DNA of 64,000 nucleotides from Chelativorans salis (GCF_025336525.1 NZ_JAOCZP010000001.1:682001-746000); one strand, 5' to 3'; positions 24,946 through 33,865 are shown, counted from the stretch's first letter. Numbers and translations: made by a program. Notes: a model not told the origin generated them from the letters alone.

Positions 24946-26450
24946 CCCGTTTCTGGCAGCAAAGTCTGGCGACACAGTTCATCGGGCTGATGCTCGCGGC
25001 TTTGATCATCTCGCAGGCGCTCACCTTCCTCATCTCATGGGATGAGTACACCAAGAAATTCGACGCTGCGGTGAAAGCCGAGTTTATCAGCCGAGCGTCA
25101 TCGGTGACCCGCTTGATGGGAACGCTATCGCCTCAGGTGAGGGAGCAAGCGCTTCGCGCGAGTGAAGGAAGCTATTTGAGATACTGGTTGACAGACAGCG
25201 AGCCCACGGATGCGAATGCGTTCAGGTTGCAGGCCCTCGATCAGCTTTCGCGGCCTCTGGAAAGTTCCGCCGATCCGAGTGGAACATTCGGATGGGCCGG
25301 GGCGCCGCATCCGCAATTGCCAGACGCCGAAGACGTGGCCACCGCAAACGCGGATGACCCGTGGCGAACTCCAACGCCTTATTTGTGGATGCTGTCGCAG
25401 CCGGCGGAGGTCCTCCGTTTTTCGGGAAGTCTGGGGTATGGGTTCAAGACGCAACTCGACGATGGACGTTGGTTGAACGCTGCCTTTTATCAGCACGACA
25501 AGGGAAGTCTGTGGACTTCCCAGTCCTTGATATCCCTTGGTCTTACGGCGTCGATTCTTGCTTTGATTGGCGTCTTCATCGCCCGGCGCATCGCCCGCCC
25601 ATTAAGGCACCTGGCAACATCCGCTGAAGCTCTCGGGCGAGGCGAAAACCTGCCGCCGCTGTCGGAGGACGGGCCGGAAGAGATCAGGCGGACGGCTCAG
25701 TCCTTCAATACCATGCAAAGGCGCCTGCACCGCTTCGTCGAGGACCGGACGAAGATGCTGGCGGCGATCGGCCATGATCTACGCACGCCACTTACCTCCC
25801 TTCGGCTACGAGCGGAGTTCGTCAACGACGAAGATGTCCAGCGCAAGATGCTAACCACCATCGACGAGCTCCAGTCGATGACGGAAGCCGCGATTTCGTT
25901 CGCGCGTGGAGAATCGATCAGAGAGGAAACACGGGCGATAGACCTGCAAGCGCTCGTAGCCAGCATCTGTGATGATCAATCCGATCTCGGGCACCCGGTC
26001 ACGCATATCGAAGGCGCGAAGATGAAGTACCGTTGTCGGCCCGACGGTCTCCGCCGCGCAATCAGAAATCTCGTCGAGAACGCGGTGCGGTATGGCGGGG
26101 AGGCGAAGGTGTTCATCCGGCAGACCGCATCGACCGTTGATATCGTGGTGGAAGACCGGGGCCCCGGAATTCCGGACGACATGACAGAGAAGGTTTTCGC
26201 GCCCTATGTCCGGCTGGAAGCTTCACGAAACAGGCAGACCGGTGGCATCGGCCTCGGTCTCTCTATAGCGCGGGCGGTCGCCAGGCAGCATGGGGGAGAC
26301 ATTTCGTTCTCCAAAGGCGACGCCGGTATGCAAGCCATCATCTCGCTTCCGAGAGAAGGCCGTGTCGATGGCGCGCCAGCGAGGAAAGCGCGCATCTGGA
26401 GTTTCGAAAAAACAGTACGCGCCTCGCAAAGCGCTCCGTTGCCGGAATAG
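24942..26450 (+). CDS. EnvZ-like sensor histidine kinase, 502 aa
   Basis: Start at ATG 24942, overlapping the regulator stop by four bases. TM1 at about residues 10-30 (LATQFIGLMLAALIISQAL), then a periplasmic sensor of about 170 residues rich in Pro and Trp. TM2 follows (LTASILALIGVFIARRI), with a HAMP linker (RPLRHLATSAEALGRGE). The H-box is AAIGHDLRTPLTSL with His near 278, the N-box NLVENAVRYGG, then EDRGPGIPDD and GGIGLGLSIARAV. The stimulus is unknown. It should phosphorylate the regulator at 24226. The 230 bases after it (26451-26680) show no gene. Confidence 0.95.
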   Translation: MTRFWQQSLATQFIGLMLAALIISQALTFLISWDEYTKKFDAAVKAEFISRASSVTRLMGTLSPQVREQALRASEGSYLRYWLTDSEPTDANAFRLQALDQLSRPLESSADPSGTFGWAGAPHPQLPDAEDVATANADDPWRTPTPYLWMLSQPAEVLRFSGSLGYGFKTQLDDGRWLNAAFYQHDKGSLWTSQSLISLGLTASILALIGVFIARRIARPLRHLATSAEALGRGENLPPLSEDGPEEIRRTAQSFNTMQRRLHRFVEDRTKMLAAIGHDLRTPLTSLRLRAEFVNDEDVQRKMLTTIDELQSMTEAAISFARGESIREETRAIDLQALVASICDDQSDLGHPVTHIEGAKMKYRCRPDGLRRAIRNLVENAVRYGGEAKVFIRQTASTVDIVVEDRGPGIPDDMTEKVFAPYVRLEASRNRQTGGIGLGLSIARAVARQHGGDISFSKGDAGMQAIISLPREGRVDGAPARKARIWSFEKTVRASQSAPLPE

Positions 26451-26680
26451 CTCGCGCCACCTCCCTCACGATCCACCAGACGACGGTCTTGGCGCAGATT
26501 ATAAGGATCGCAGTTTGGCGTCCCGCGCTCAGATAGAGGAAATGACCGTAGTGCGGATCGAGCTTCGAGGGAGCGGGCGTCCCGGCTTGCGTGGCCTGGC
26601 CCTTACGATCCTTGCGCGCACGCCGGACCGTAAGGGATGTCTCGGAACTGGATCAAGAGCGCTTGTCGCGCCCGCGTCCT

Positions 26681-28795
26681 TCAAAGGACGTCTTCGATGC
26701 GGATGGGCAGCTTCCGGATGCGTTTGCCTGTCGCATGGTAGATCGCGTTTGCGATCGCTGGCGCCGTGCCGAGCATGACGAGTTCGCCCATGCCCTTGAC
26801 GCCGGCCGAGTTGACCATCGTATCGGGCTTATCGATCAGGCCGACGTCTACCTCTCCGATGTCGGCGTTTACCGCCATGACGTAATCGGCGAGGTCGTCA
26901 TTCAGGTAACCGGCGAAACGCGGATCGACCTCGGACTGTTCCCGAAGCGCGGTACTGAACCCCCAGACAACGCCGCCATGCATCTGCCCTCTTGCGGTCC
27001 TTGGGCTGACGACCCGGCCGATATCGGCAATGCTGACCGCGCGCGGCATGCGGATTCTCCGCGTGCCCGGCTCGATATGGATTTCCACGAACTGCGCGAT
27101 GTAGCTCATGGAGGTGAAGCCGGGATACTCGGATCCCGCCCCCGCGCGGCGGCCGGTCCGGAAGGCTTCGAGGGCGGATGCATCCTGCCCGGGTGCGAGT
27201 TCCGATGCGGTCACCTCGATATAGGGCCGTTTCAGGCGCGCCAACTGCTGGTGAAGGTTGCCGGCCGGTGGGTTGGGTCCCGCAAGTTCCTCAAATCGGG
27301 CACGCAGGGCCTGCACGGCTTTTACCGTTGCCGGGATGATACTTGCCGTACCGCGTTCTCCGACCGTGGCCATCTGCGGACCTACGGACGTATCGCCCAG
27401 CAGGATTTCGATCCTGTCGGGATTGACGTCCAGTCCCTGGACGATCGCGTTCGCGACGGCGGTCCGGATGCCCTGTCCCATTTCATGGCCCGAGCTGATG
27501 ATCCGCGTCGTGCCGTCCGCCCGGACCCTGAGCGTTGTCTCCGCGGCGGATCCCGACGCCCCGAAGATGCCGCAGGCAACGCCGAGGCCGACCAGAGTGC
27601 CGTCTTCCAGGGTCATCGAGCCGGGTTCGGGGGTGCGGCGGCTCCAGTCGAAACGGCGGGCACCCTCTCTGAGGCAGTCATTCAGGAAATGCGGCGCGAG
27701 CGGCTGCCCGACGATGATGTCGGTGGTGGCCTCATGATCGAGGCGCAGTTGCACAGGATCCACGCCCAGCCGGTAAGCCATTTCGTCGATCGCGCTTTCC
27801 AGGGCGAAGCCGGCCGGAAACGGATGCGTTCCCCGCGTATGGCGCGGCATGTTGCGGTCTATATAGATGTCACCTGCTGTCGCGCGGAGATTTCCGATGG
27901 CGTATAGTCGCGCGACGTCCTCATGATAGCCGTTCGAACGAAACCCGCCGTCCGGCCAATTCTCCTGCACGACGTCGTAGTCGATTGCGGTGAGGCGCCC
28001 TTCGCTATTGGCGGTCAGCCGAATGTTGTGGATGCTGCGTGGCCGGTAGTTGGCGATGTGAAAAAGTTGTCCGCGCGGCGTGACCAGCTTGACCGGGCGC
28101 TGCGTCAGCCTTGCGGCTTCAGCCACCAGCGCGGTCTGCAATTTGGGAGGGGACTTCTGCCCGAAGCCACCGCCGACATAGTCGGATTTGACTGTGACAA
28201 GCTCGGGGGAAATCCCCATTGCCTCCGCAAGCGCGTTTCTGGCCGAGTCCGAATTCTGGCATCCCTCGTAAACCGTCAGCCGCCCGCCGGACCAATGCGC
28301 GACGGTGCCGAACAGCTCCATAGCGTTGTGATGCTGGGCCGGCGTTTCGAAAGTGCCCTCGACGATCTCGGCGGCATTCTGGAACTCGGTGTCGACATCG
28401 CCCGTATCGAAACCCTCGGATGGAACGACCGTAGCGCCCGGGCTGTCCATCAGCGGGATGAACGGCGCGGTCTCATAGGTCGCCGTTATCGCCTCGGCGC
28501 CCTCGATCGCGGCCTCGAGCGTCTCGGCGACGACCATCGCAATGGGGTAGCCCAGATAATTTATTTCGGGCGAAAGGGTTGGAAAATCTCCCAAGGAGAG
28601 GACCCGTACCACGCCACTGGTTTCGGTCGCGGGTGTGATATCGATGTTGCTTACCGCACCTTTGGCGACGGTGGCCGGGACCAGCATCGCATAGAGCATG
28701 CCCGGCAAATGCATGTCAGCGCCGTATTGCGTCTGGCCGAGAACTTTGCCCCTGGCATCGACGCGCGCGATATCGGAAAACACTTCTGCAGGCAT
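26681..28795 (-). CDS. paoC: Molybdopterin-binding subunit of a PaoC-like aldehyde oxidoreductase, 704 aa
   Basis: Start at ATG 28795 with AAAGGAGA upstream; it overlaps the stop of the FAD subunit. Xanthine-oxidase-family blocks are visible: FSDIARVDARGKVLGQTQYG at the N-terminus, VEGTFETPAQHHNAMELFG, VKSDYVGGGFGQKSPPK, HTRGTHPFPAGFALES, ISSGHEMGQGIRTA, and the C-terminal GVKGMGELVMLGTAPAIANA, which holds the catalytic Glu. With the two subunits upstream it forms a periplasmic aldehyde oxidoreductase that converts aldehydes to acids. No PaoD/XdhC-type chaperone gene is seen nearby. Confidence 0.9.
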   Translation of the reverse strand: MPAEVFSDIARVDARGKVLGQTQYGADMHLPGMLYAMLVPATVAKGAVSNIDITPATETSGVVRVLSLGDFPTLSPEINYLGYPIAMVVAETLEAAIEGAEAITATYETAPFIPLMDSPGATVVPSEGFDTGDVDTEFQNAAEIVEGTFETPAQHHNAMELFGTVAHWSGGRLTVYEGCQNSDSARNALAEAMGISPELVTVKSDYVGGGFGQKSPPKLQTALVAEAARLTQRPVKLVTPRGQLFHIANYRPRSIHNIRLTANSEGRLTAIDYDVVQENWPDGGFRSNGYHEDVARLYAIGNLRATAGDIYIDRNMPRHTRGTHPFPAGFALESAIDEMAYRLGVDPVQLRLDHEATTDIIVGQPLAPHFLNDCLREGARRFDWSRRTPEPGSMTLEDGTLVGLGVACGIFGASGSAAETTLRVRADGTTRIISSGHEMGQGIRTAVANAIVQGLDVNPDRIEILLGDTSVGPQMATVGERGTASIIPATVKAVQALRARFEELAGPNPPAGNLHQQLARLKRPYIEVTASELAPGQDASALEAFRTGRRAGAGSEYPGFTSMSYIAQFVEIHIEPGTRRIRMPRAVSIADIGRVVSPRTARGQMHGGVVWGFSTALREQSEVDPRFAGYLNDDLADYVMAVNADIGEVDVGLIDKPDTMVNSAGVKGMGELVMLGTAPAIANAIYHATGKRIRKLPIRIEDVL

Positions 28796-29811
28796 CACAC
28801 TCTCCTTTGCGCGGCGATGATCAGGGCATCGGCGATGACCCTGGCACCGAGTTCCACTTTGAATGCGTTATGCTGGCCCGGGCGGGCCTCGGTGAACGCA
28901 GCATGTCCGGCTTCGAGGGCCAGTTCGGGTGTCAGGGATGATCCGACAACAACCCTTTCGGCGGCGCTGGCCCGCCATGGTGTGGTGGCGACACCACCCA
29001 GCGCAATTCGGGCGGTGCGGACGGCATCCCCATCCATTTCGACGGCGACAGCGGCGGACGCCAGCGCAAAGGCATAGCTCTCCCGGTCGCGGATCTTGTG
29101 ATAGGTTGATGTGCGTCCCGCCGGTGTTTTCCGGACGGTGATGGCCGTTACCAGTTCGCCCGGATTGATGTTGAATTCCCTATGCGGCGTGTCCCCTGGC
29201 AGCAGATAGAAGTCCGCGATCGGGATGTTGCGCGTCCCCTCGGGCCCGAAAACCTCGATCGTGGCGTCCATCGCGGCCAGTGCCACCGGCCAGTCGCCGG
29301 GCGCCACCGCGGTGCACGCCTCGCTGGTGCCGAGAACGGCTTGCGTACGGTCGAGCCCGCCGAGAGCCGCACAGCCGGATCCGGGTTCGCGCTTGTTGCA
29401 GAGATAGACGCCCACCGTGGTCGACGACCCCGCGCCGTTGCGGAAATACATGCAGCGGGTGCGCTGCAGCAGATTGCCGCCCACCGTGGCCATGTTGCGC
29501 AATTGCTGCGAGGCGGCCTTGAGCAGGCTTTCAGCCAGAACCGGATACTCATCGCGCACGACCGGTGCGCGCGCCACATCCGCCATCAAGGCACGGCCGC
29601 CGAAACGCAGAACATCGCCATCCGTCTCGATCGCATCCAGCCCCTCGATGCGGCTGACATCGATCAGGTGAGCCGGGCGCTCGATCCCCAGCTTCATGAG
29701 ATCGTAGATATTGGTGCCGCCCGCGATATAGCGGGCCGACCCGCCAGCCTCGGCAAATTGCGTGACTGCCGCGTCCGCCGTTTCTGCGAAAGTGTAATTC
29801 AATCCCCGCAT
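28795..29811 (-). CDS. paoB: FAD-binding subunit with extra 4Fe-4S site (PaoB-like), 338 aa
   Basis: CO-dehydrogenase-type FAD domain: AGGTNIYDLMKLGIERPAHL, then LRFGGRALMADVA and NMATVGGNLLQRTRC near the flavin. The cysteine set TRCMYFRNG, CNKREPGSGCAA matches the additional 4Fe-4S insertion known from PaoB of E. coli and 4-hydroxybenzoyl-CoA reductase. The C-terminal domain ends ALIIAAQRRV. Electrons pass from the Mo centre via 2Fe-2S clusters to this flavin. Three bases separate it from the iron-sulfur gene, so the three genes form one operon. Confidence 0.9.
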   Translation of the reverse strand: MRGLNYTFAETADAAVTQFAEAGGSARYIAGGTNIYDLMKLGIERPAHLIDVSRIEGLDAIETDGDVLRFGGRALMADVARAPVVRDEYPVLAESLLKAASQQLRNMATVGGNLLQRTRCMYFRNGAGSSTTVGVYLCNKREPGSGCAALGGLDRTQAVLGTSEACTAVAPGDWPVALAAMDATIEVFGPEGTRNIPIADFYLLPGDTPHREFNINPGELVTAITVRKTPAGRTSTYHKIRDRESYAFALASAAVAVEMDGDAVRTARIALGGVATTPWRASAAERVVVGSSLTPELALEAGHAAFTEARPGQHNAFKVELGARVIADALIIAAQRRV

Positions 29812-29814
29812 GTT

Positions 29815-30435
29815 TTAGCCCTCCATGGTTTCGGCGGCCTGGGCGATGGCGGCGAGAATGCCGACATAGGCGCCGCAGCGGCAGATGTTCCCGCTCATGA
29901 ACTCCCGGATGGCACCGGGATCGGTTGCCTGCCCCTGAGTGACGCATGCGACAGCCGACATGATCTGCCCAGGGGTGCAGTACCCGCATTGAAGCGCATC
30001 GTTGTCGATGAAAGCCTGCTGCATGGGGTGCAGCTCATCGCCCCTTGCAAGCCCTTCGATCGTGGTGACCTGCCGCCCATCAACCTTGGCCGCCATCGTT
30101 AGACAGGAGGAGACGGGGCGGCCGTCCAAATGCACGGTGCAGGCACCGCATTGGCCGTGATCGCAGCCCTTTTTTGTTCCAGTCAGCGCCAAGCGTTCGC
30201 GCAGAAGATCCAGCAGTGAAGCGCGCCCATCGACATCGATGGTGACCCGTTCACCATTTACCTGGAACGAAATGTGGGTCGTGGGACCGTTTTCCGGACC
30301 TGGGACGGGAACTTGCTCTTGAGCATCGAGGCGGAGAGGAACCAGGCTGGCAGCAGTCACGCCAGCGCTGACGCCGAGCACCGTGCGGCGGGTGACGCCG
30401 GACGATGTCTCGTTGTTGCAACCATGATCTGTCAT
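29815..30435 (-). CDS. paoA: 2Fe-2S subunit with Tat signal (PaoA-like), 206 aa
   Basis: Start at ATG 30435 with GAGGAG eight bases upstream. A twin-arginine signal is present (TRRTVLGVSAGVTAASLVPL), so the folded complex is exported. The first 2Fe-2S cluster is bound by GCDHGQCGACTVHLDG and RPVSSC, the second by QCGYCTPGQ and GNICRCGAY. It is the first gene of the paoABC-like operon. A palindrome (30586-30603) lies about 150 bases upstream and may bind its regulator. Confidence 0.92.
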   Translation of the reverse strand: MTDHGCNNETSSGVTRRTVLGVSAGVTAASLVPLRLDAQEQVPVPGPENGPTTHISFQVNGERVTIDVDGRASLLDLLRERLALTGTKKGCDHGQCGACTVHLDGRPVSSCLTMAAKVDGRQVTTIEGLARGDELHPMQQAFIDNDALQCGYCTPGQIMSAVACVTQGQATDPGAIREFMSGNICRCGAYVGILAAIAQAAETMEG

Positions 30436-30585
30436 TGTCACCTCTCCTCTTTAAGCCCTGCGTGCCGTATCAAGCGCAGAGCCTGAGCACTGCGCTTGCG
30501 CGTGATGGTCCTGTCATCAGGATAGGCCAGAGGCTTCGCAGGGATATGCCGTCGGTTTGCCGATTTGTCGCGAAATGTCTCAGCT

Positions 30586-30603
30586 TGTAATCAGTCGATT
30601 ACA
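30586..30603. promoter_or_regulatory. 18-bp palindrome upstream of the paoA-like gene
   Basis: Perfect arms TGTAATC and GATTACA around AGTC, in the 494-base gap between the paoABC-like operon and doxX (30436-30929). It could be the operator for the oxidoreductase operon. No regulator gene is adjacent. Confidence 0.45.
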
Positions 30604-30802
30604 GCTTTGGCCTGATGCCCCGCTCTCGTGTGATGGAGCGAACGGGTAGGGACTGGAGGATGACGGTTTCACCGAAGCAACGAAGTAAGCCGGCTAAGCC
30701 CCTTCGCAGGCTAATGACAAGCTCGCTGCAAAATCATCGGCTCCGTCTCACCACAGCCTGGCATCATCACGCGCGGTTCGTGTGCCGGTGATACATTTTC
30801 GT

Positions 30803-30828
30803 ACAATTTCGCACACTGTCGGCACATT
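30803..30828 (+). promoter_or_regulatory. Conserved motif copy C, before doxX
   Basis: Reads ACAATTTCGCAC then ACTGTCGGCACATT, matching copies A and B at both ends (ACAATYT and CGGCACAYT) with a variable middle. It is 101 bases before the doxX start. A reversed half (TGTGCCGGTG) sits at 30781-30790. Confidence 0.45.
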
Positions 30829-30929
30829 CGCGCGATGAGCCTCCTGTAATGATCCGACTTATCACACCCGAAGTGGGACAAGAATTATCAGCGGCGTGCC
30901 TTACGCCGTCGAAACCGGAGGATAGACGA

Positions 30930-31346
30930 GTGGAAATGAGATTTATTCAACGCTGGGCACCGGAACTCTTAAGTATACTGCGTATCGTGTCAGCGGGATC
31001 GTTTTTCACGCACGGAACGATGAAGTTGTTCGCATGGCCTGCGCCATTCGAGTATCCGATGAACGCGATGCTATATGTGGCCGGCATTTTGGAAGTAATT
31101 GGCGGAGTTTTGCTGCTGGCCGGCCTGTTTACGCGTCCGATCGCGTTCTTGTTGTCTGGCTTGATGGCTTTCGCCTATTTTATTGCTCACGCCTCTCAGG
31201 GATTTTTCCCGGTCCTCAACCATGGCGAGGCGGCGATGCTATATTGCTTTGTCTTTCTATATATCGCAGCCGCTGGCCCCGGTTCGCTTAGTATTGACGC
31301 GTTGGCCGGGAAAGCCCAGCAGCCGATGGGGGCAGGATCGTCCTGA
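30930..31346 (+). CDS. DoxX family membrane protein, 138 aa
   Basis: I take the GTG at 30930, since GGAGG at 30917-30921 is eight bases away; the ATG at 30936 is the alternative. Four hydrophobic segments with the family strings ILRIVSAGSFFTHGTMKLF, AGILEVIGGVLLLAGLFTRP and FFPVLNHGEAAMLYCFVFLY. DoxX proteins sit in the inner membrane and are tied to redox chains, detoxification or thiosulfate oxidation; the exact role of this small type is unknown. A motif shared with the sugar dehydrogenase and two-component genes lies upstream. Confidence 0.88.
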   Translation: MEMRFIQRWAPELLSILRIVSAGSFFTHGTMKLFAWPAPFEYPMNAMLYVAGILEVIGGVLLLAGLFTRPIAFLLSGLMAFAYFIAHASQGFFPVLNHGEAAMLYCFVFLYIAAAGPGSLSIDALAGKAQQPMGAGSS

Positions 31347-31366
31347 CATTCCCACGCTGATGCTGG

Positions 31367-31504
31367 CTTGCGGCGAGGGACGTCAACCGCGCCGACGAGC
31401 TTGCGCACGCGCACACACGTCAGTTCCGCGAAAACTTCATGGACTTCATGCAGGAGAATTGCACGACCGACGTTACGCTGGGTCCATTGAAAGCGGCGGA
31501 GTGA
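31367..31504 (+). pseudogene. Possible C-terminal remnant of a GntR/FCD regulator
   Basis: An open tail without its own start reads VNRADELAHAHTRQFRENFM, then DFMQENCTTDVTLGPLK and a stop. It resembles the last helix of FCD-type GntR regulators, where similar 'A..LA..H...F....L' patterns occur. No upstream domain is left. Tentative. Confidence 0.3.
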
Positions 31505-31568
31505 ACCACCGATGCGAATCGGATTTGTCAGAACTGGATCGATCACTGAGGAAAGACCGCTAAGGCGC

Positions 31569-31955
31569 TCACCGTGCTTGTGCTCGGCTTGGAAAAGCCT
31601 TTCGCGTCTCGCAGATCGTTCGATGATTGGCGTTCGCCCATGCTATCAGGCTTTTCATCGGGACGAGAAAGGACTGCCCGAGTTCCGTTAGCTCATATTC
31701 CACGCGCAGTGGCACTTCCGCGTATAGGGTCCTGCGGACGAAGCCGTCTTGCTCCAGCCGCTTCAAGGTTTTGGACAGCATCTGCTTGGAAACGTCGCCG
31801 ATCTCGCGCGAGAGCGCGTTGAAGCGTTTGGCGCCCTTTTCCAAGGCCGTGAGGATCAGCAGGCTCCATTGGTCACCGATGCGGTCGAGAACATCGCGGA
31901 TGGGACAGGGCTGATCGAACACGAAATCTTCCGCAGCACGATTTGTCTCAACCAT
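31569..31955 (-). CDS. HxlR family transcriptional regulator, 128 aa
   Basis: Winged-helix protein of the HxlR type: CPIRDVLDRIGDQWSLLILT at the start with the conserved Cys, then FNALSREIGDVSKQMLSKTL (recognition helix) and the wing RRTLYAEVPLRVEYELTELG. It is divergent from the NAD(P)-binding protein at 32111; the spacer contains a clear inverted repeat (32061-32077). HxlR regulators often sense aldehydes or oxidants, so the divergent pair is likely a stress-response unit. Confidence 0.92.
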   Translation of the reverse strand: MVETNRAAEDFVFDQPCPIRDVLDRIGDQWSLLILTALEKGAKRFNALSREIGDVSKQMLSKTLKRLEQDGFVRRTLYAEVPLRVEYELTELGQSFLVPMKSLIAWANANHRTICETRKAFPSRAQAR

Positions 31956-32060
31956 TGTTGTTCCTTTTCTGATCCGTTGCCGCGGTCACTCCACGATGAC
32001 CTGATCACATCCCGATGACTTCTTGCGGTCCGCAGTCAGATAGCATAGCTGTGAGCATAT

Positions 32061-32077
32061 GGTCTAGATTATAGACC
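32061..32077. promoter_or_regulatory. Inverted repeat, likely HxlR operator
   Basis: Perfect arms GGTCTA and TAGACC around GATTA, placed between the divergent HxlR gene and the NmrA-like gene. Position and shape fit an operator used for both directions. Confidence 0.6.
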
Positions 32078-32110
32078 TGATCAGAATATTGTACCATCAA
32101 GGAGCTTGAT

Positions 32111-32722
32111 ATGGCACGCATCGCCCTCATCGGCGCGTCCGGCAATGTCGGACAGCGCCTCCTCAAGGAATTGTCCGATCGAGGCCATCAGGTCACGGCC
32201 ATTGCACGCAATCCTGACAAGATAGCCGCGCTACCGGGCGTTGCCGCAACTAAGGGCGATGTCAAAGACGGTGCCGGCCTCGCAGCGCTTCTCAAAGGGC
32301 ACGATGCGGTCATCAGTTCGCTGCGTTTCCTGGACACCGATTTCAACGCGCTGCTCGATGCCGTCCGCGCCTCGGGCGTCAAGCGTTATCTGATCGTCGG
32401 CGGCGCAGCCAGCTTGGAAGTCGCTCCCGGCGTCAGGCTGCTCGACAGCCCCGATTTTCCTGATGCTTATCGCGCCGAAGCCACGGCCGGCGCCGAATAT
32501 CTGAAGCGACTGCGCGAGGTAACTGTTCTCGACTGGACCTTCCTCTCGCCTTCGGCGCTGTTCGTCCCCGGCGAGCGCACAGGCCAGTTCCGCCTCGACA
32601 AGGATCAGCTTTTGACGAGTGACAGCGGCAGCAGCATTTCCTTCGAGGACTACGCCATCGCCATGGTGGATGAGATCGAGAAGCCCCACCACATCCGCCA
32701 GAGATTCACCGTCGGATACTGA
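32111..32722 (+). CDS. NAD(P)-binding atypical SDR (NmrA/YwnB-like), 203 aa
   Basis: The N-terminal Rossmann motif IALIGASGNVGQRLLKEL is of the GxxGxxG type seen in NmrA-like and flavin-reductase-like proteins, followed by VTAIARNPDKI for cofactor phosphate. No Tyr-x-x-x-Lys pair is seen in the usual place, and the region LDWTFLSPSALFVPGERTGQ matches atypical SDRs. AAGGAG precedes the ATG. Likely reduces a quinone or senses redox state. It is under the divergent HxlR regulator and followed one base later by a DsbA-like gene. Confidence 0.88.
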   Translation: MARIALIGASGNVGQRLLKELSDRGHQVTAIARNPDKIAALPGVAATKGDVKDGAGLAALLKGHDAVISSLRFLDTDFNALLDAVRASGVKRYLIVGGAASLEVAPGVRLLDSPDFPDAYRAEATAGAEYLKRLREVTVLDWTFLSPSALFVPGERTGQFRLDKDQLLTSDSGSSISFEDYAIAMVDEIEKPHHIRQRFTVGY

Positions 32723-32723
32723 T

Positions 32724-33365
32724 ATGAGGGAAATCCACCTCTCCTATCTCTTCGATCCGCTTTGTGGCTGGTGCTATGGCGCCGCGCCGGTAATTGGCGG
32801 CCTGATGCAACGAAGCGGCTTTGCCGTCGAGTTGATTCCGACTGGCCTTTTCGCCGGTGAGGGCGCATTCCCGATCAGTGACGGCTTTGCCGCCCATGCC
32901 TGGGACGCCGATCAGCGGATTGCCCGGCTTTCGGGCCAACCGTTCAGCGAAGCCTATCGCCGCAATGTTCTGGGGAACCGCCGGTCACGCGTCAATTCGG
33001 GGCCGGCGACCCTGGCGCTGACCGCAGTGCGCTTGACCGCGCCCGAGCGGGAGTTCGACACGCTGCACGCCATTCAGCGCGCCCGCTACGAAGGCGGGCG
33101 CGACAATGGAGACGCCGCCGTTGTTGCTGATGTCCTGGACGCATTTGCACTCGGCGACGCGGCCCGGCGGTTTTCATCGCCAGACGATGAACTTCTGTCA
33201 GCCAACCGTGCCCGCATCGCGGAGGGTCGCGCCGCAATGCAGCGCTTTGGCGCGCGCGGCGTGCCTGCGCTGGTAGCGGCAGAGCAGGACGATCCCCGTC
33301 TGGTCGATTCCAGCCTGCTCTATAGCGGTGTCGACGCGCTTGCCGGCGCCCTCAATGGATCTTGA
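32724..33365 (+). CDS. DsbA/FrnE-like thioredoxin-fold protein, 213 aa
   Basis: Start at ATG 32724, directly behind the stop of the previous gene; the longer open frame overlaps that gene. The redox motif is C-G-W-C in YLFDPLCGWCYGAAPVIGGL, and the C-terminal cis-Pro loop is RFGARGVPALVAAEQ. No signal peptide, so it acts in the cytoplasm, as FrnE-like proteins do. Helical insertion domain between. Most likely a thiol oxidoreductase of the HxlR-controlled stress unit. Confidence 0.88.
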   Translation: MREIHLSYLFDPLCGWCYGAAPVIGGLMQRSGFAVELIPTGLFAGEGAFPISDGFAAHAWDADQRIARLSGQPFSEAYRRNVLGNRRSRVNSGPATLALTAVRLTAPEREFDTLHAIQRARYEGGRDNGDAAVVADVLDAFALGDAARRFSSPDDELLSANRARIAEGRAAMQRFGARGVPALVAAEQDDPRLVDSSLLYSGVDALAGALNGS

Positions 33366-33447
33366 CACCGTCGATCACCAGCCGGGCTGCGGCTGCCTTC
33401 CGGCCGCTCCCTATCTCCGCAAGTCCCCCGGCAGCCTTCCAGGCTCT

Positions 33448-33616
33448 TCACGGTAGATGCTCTCGGGCGGATTTGCGATCGGCGGTCTCAGCGAAATATT
33501 CGACAAGAATATCGATCAAAACGCGCACTTTGCGCGAAGGAAATGCGCCATTGGCAGAGACAGGTTCCTGAAAGACATAAAGCCGCCGGTAGCTGAAAGA
33601 GGCAGGCACTATCACC
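33448..33616 (-). pseudogene. C-terminal tail of a LysR regulator
   Basis: The minus strand reads FSYRRLYVFQEPVSANGAFP, then SRKVRVLIDILVEYFAETA and a stop at 33448. This is the usual end of the LysR effector domain ('P..vrvfidfL'). No N-terminal helix-turn-helix remains upstream. The rest of the gap 33366-33865 shows nothing else except the terminator at 33816. A similar LysR tail is found at 40801-40875. Confidence 0.6.
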
Positions 33617-33815
33617 ACCGGCGCTTACTAACGTGCTGACCTGCCGACGGCTTTACGGAAGAGCTCGTTCTGAAGACCGAGGCGTGGGATCGTTCCTCGA
33701 CCAGGAGCCGGTGGGCGGCTCTGGAACCGGAGGAGACGCGGACACTATGGGCGAAGCAGCGATCGCCATGACATTTGCCGGTTTCGGTGTAAGAAGAAAA
33801 GACCAGCGTCAGCTT

Positions 33816-33841
33816 CAAAGAAAAGGCCGGCAGAGCCGGCC
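33816..33841 (-). terminator. Rho-independent terminator of the NCS1 permease gene
   Basis: On the minus strand a 7-bp stem GGCCGGC/GCCGGCC with loop TCT is followed by TTTTCTTT, 25 bases after the stop codon of the permease gene. Confidence 0.8.
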
Positions 33842-33865
33842 AATTGTGGGGACCCTCCAGCGATT

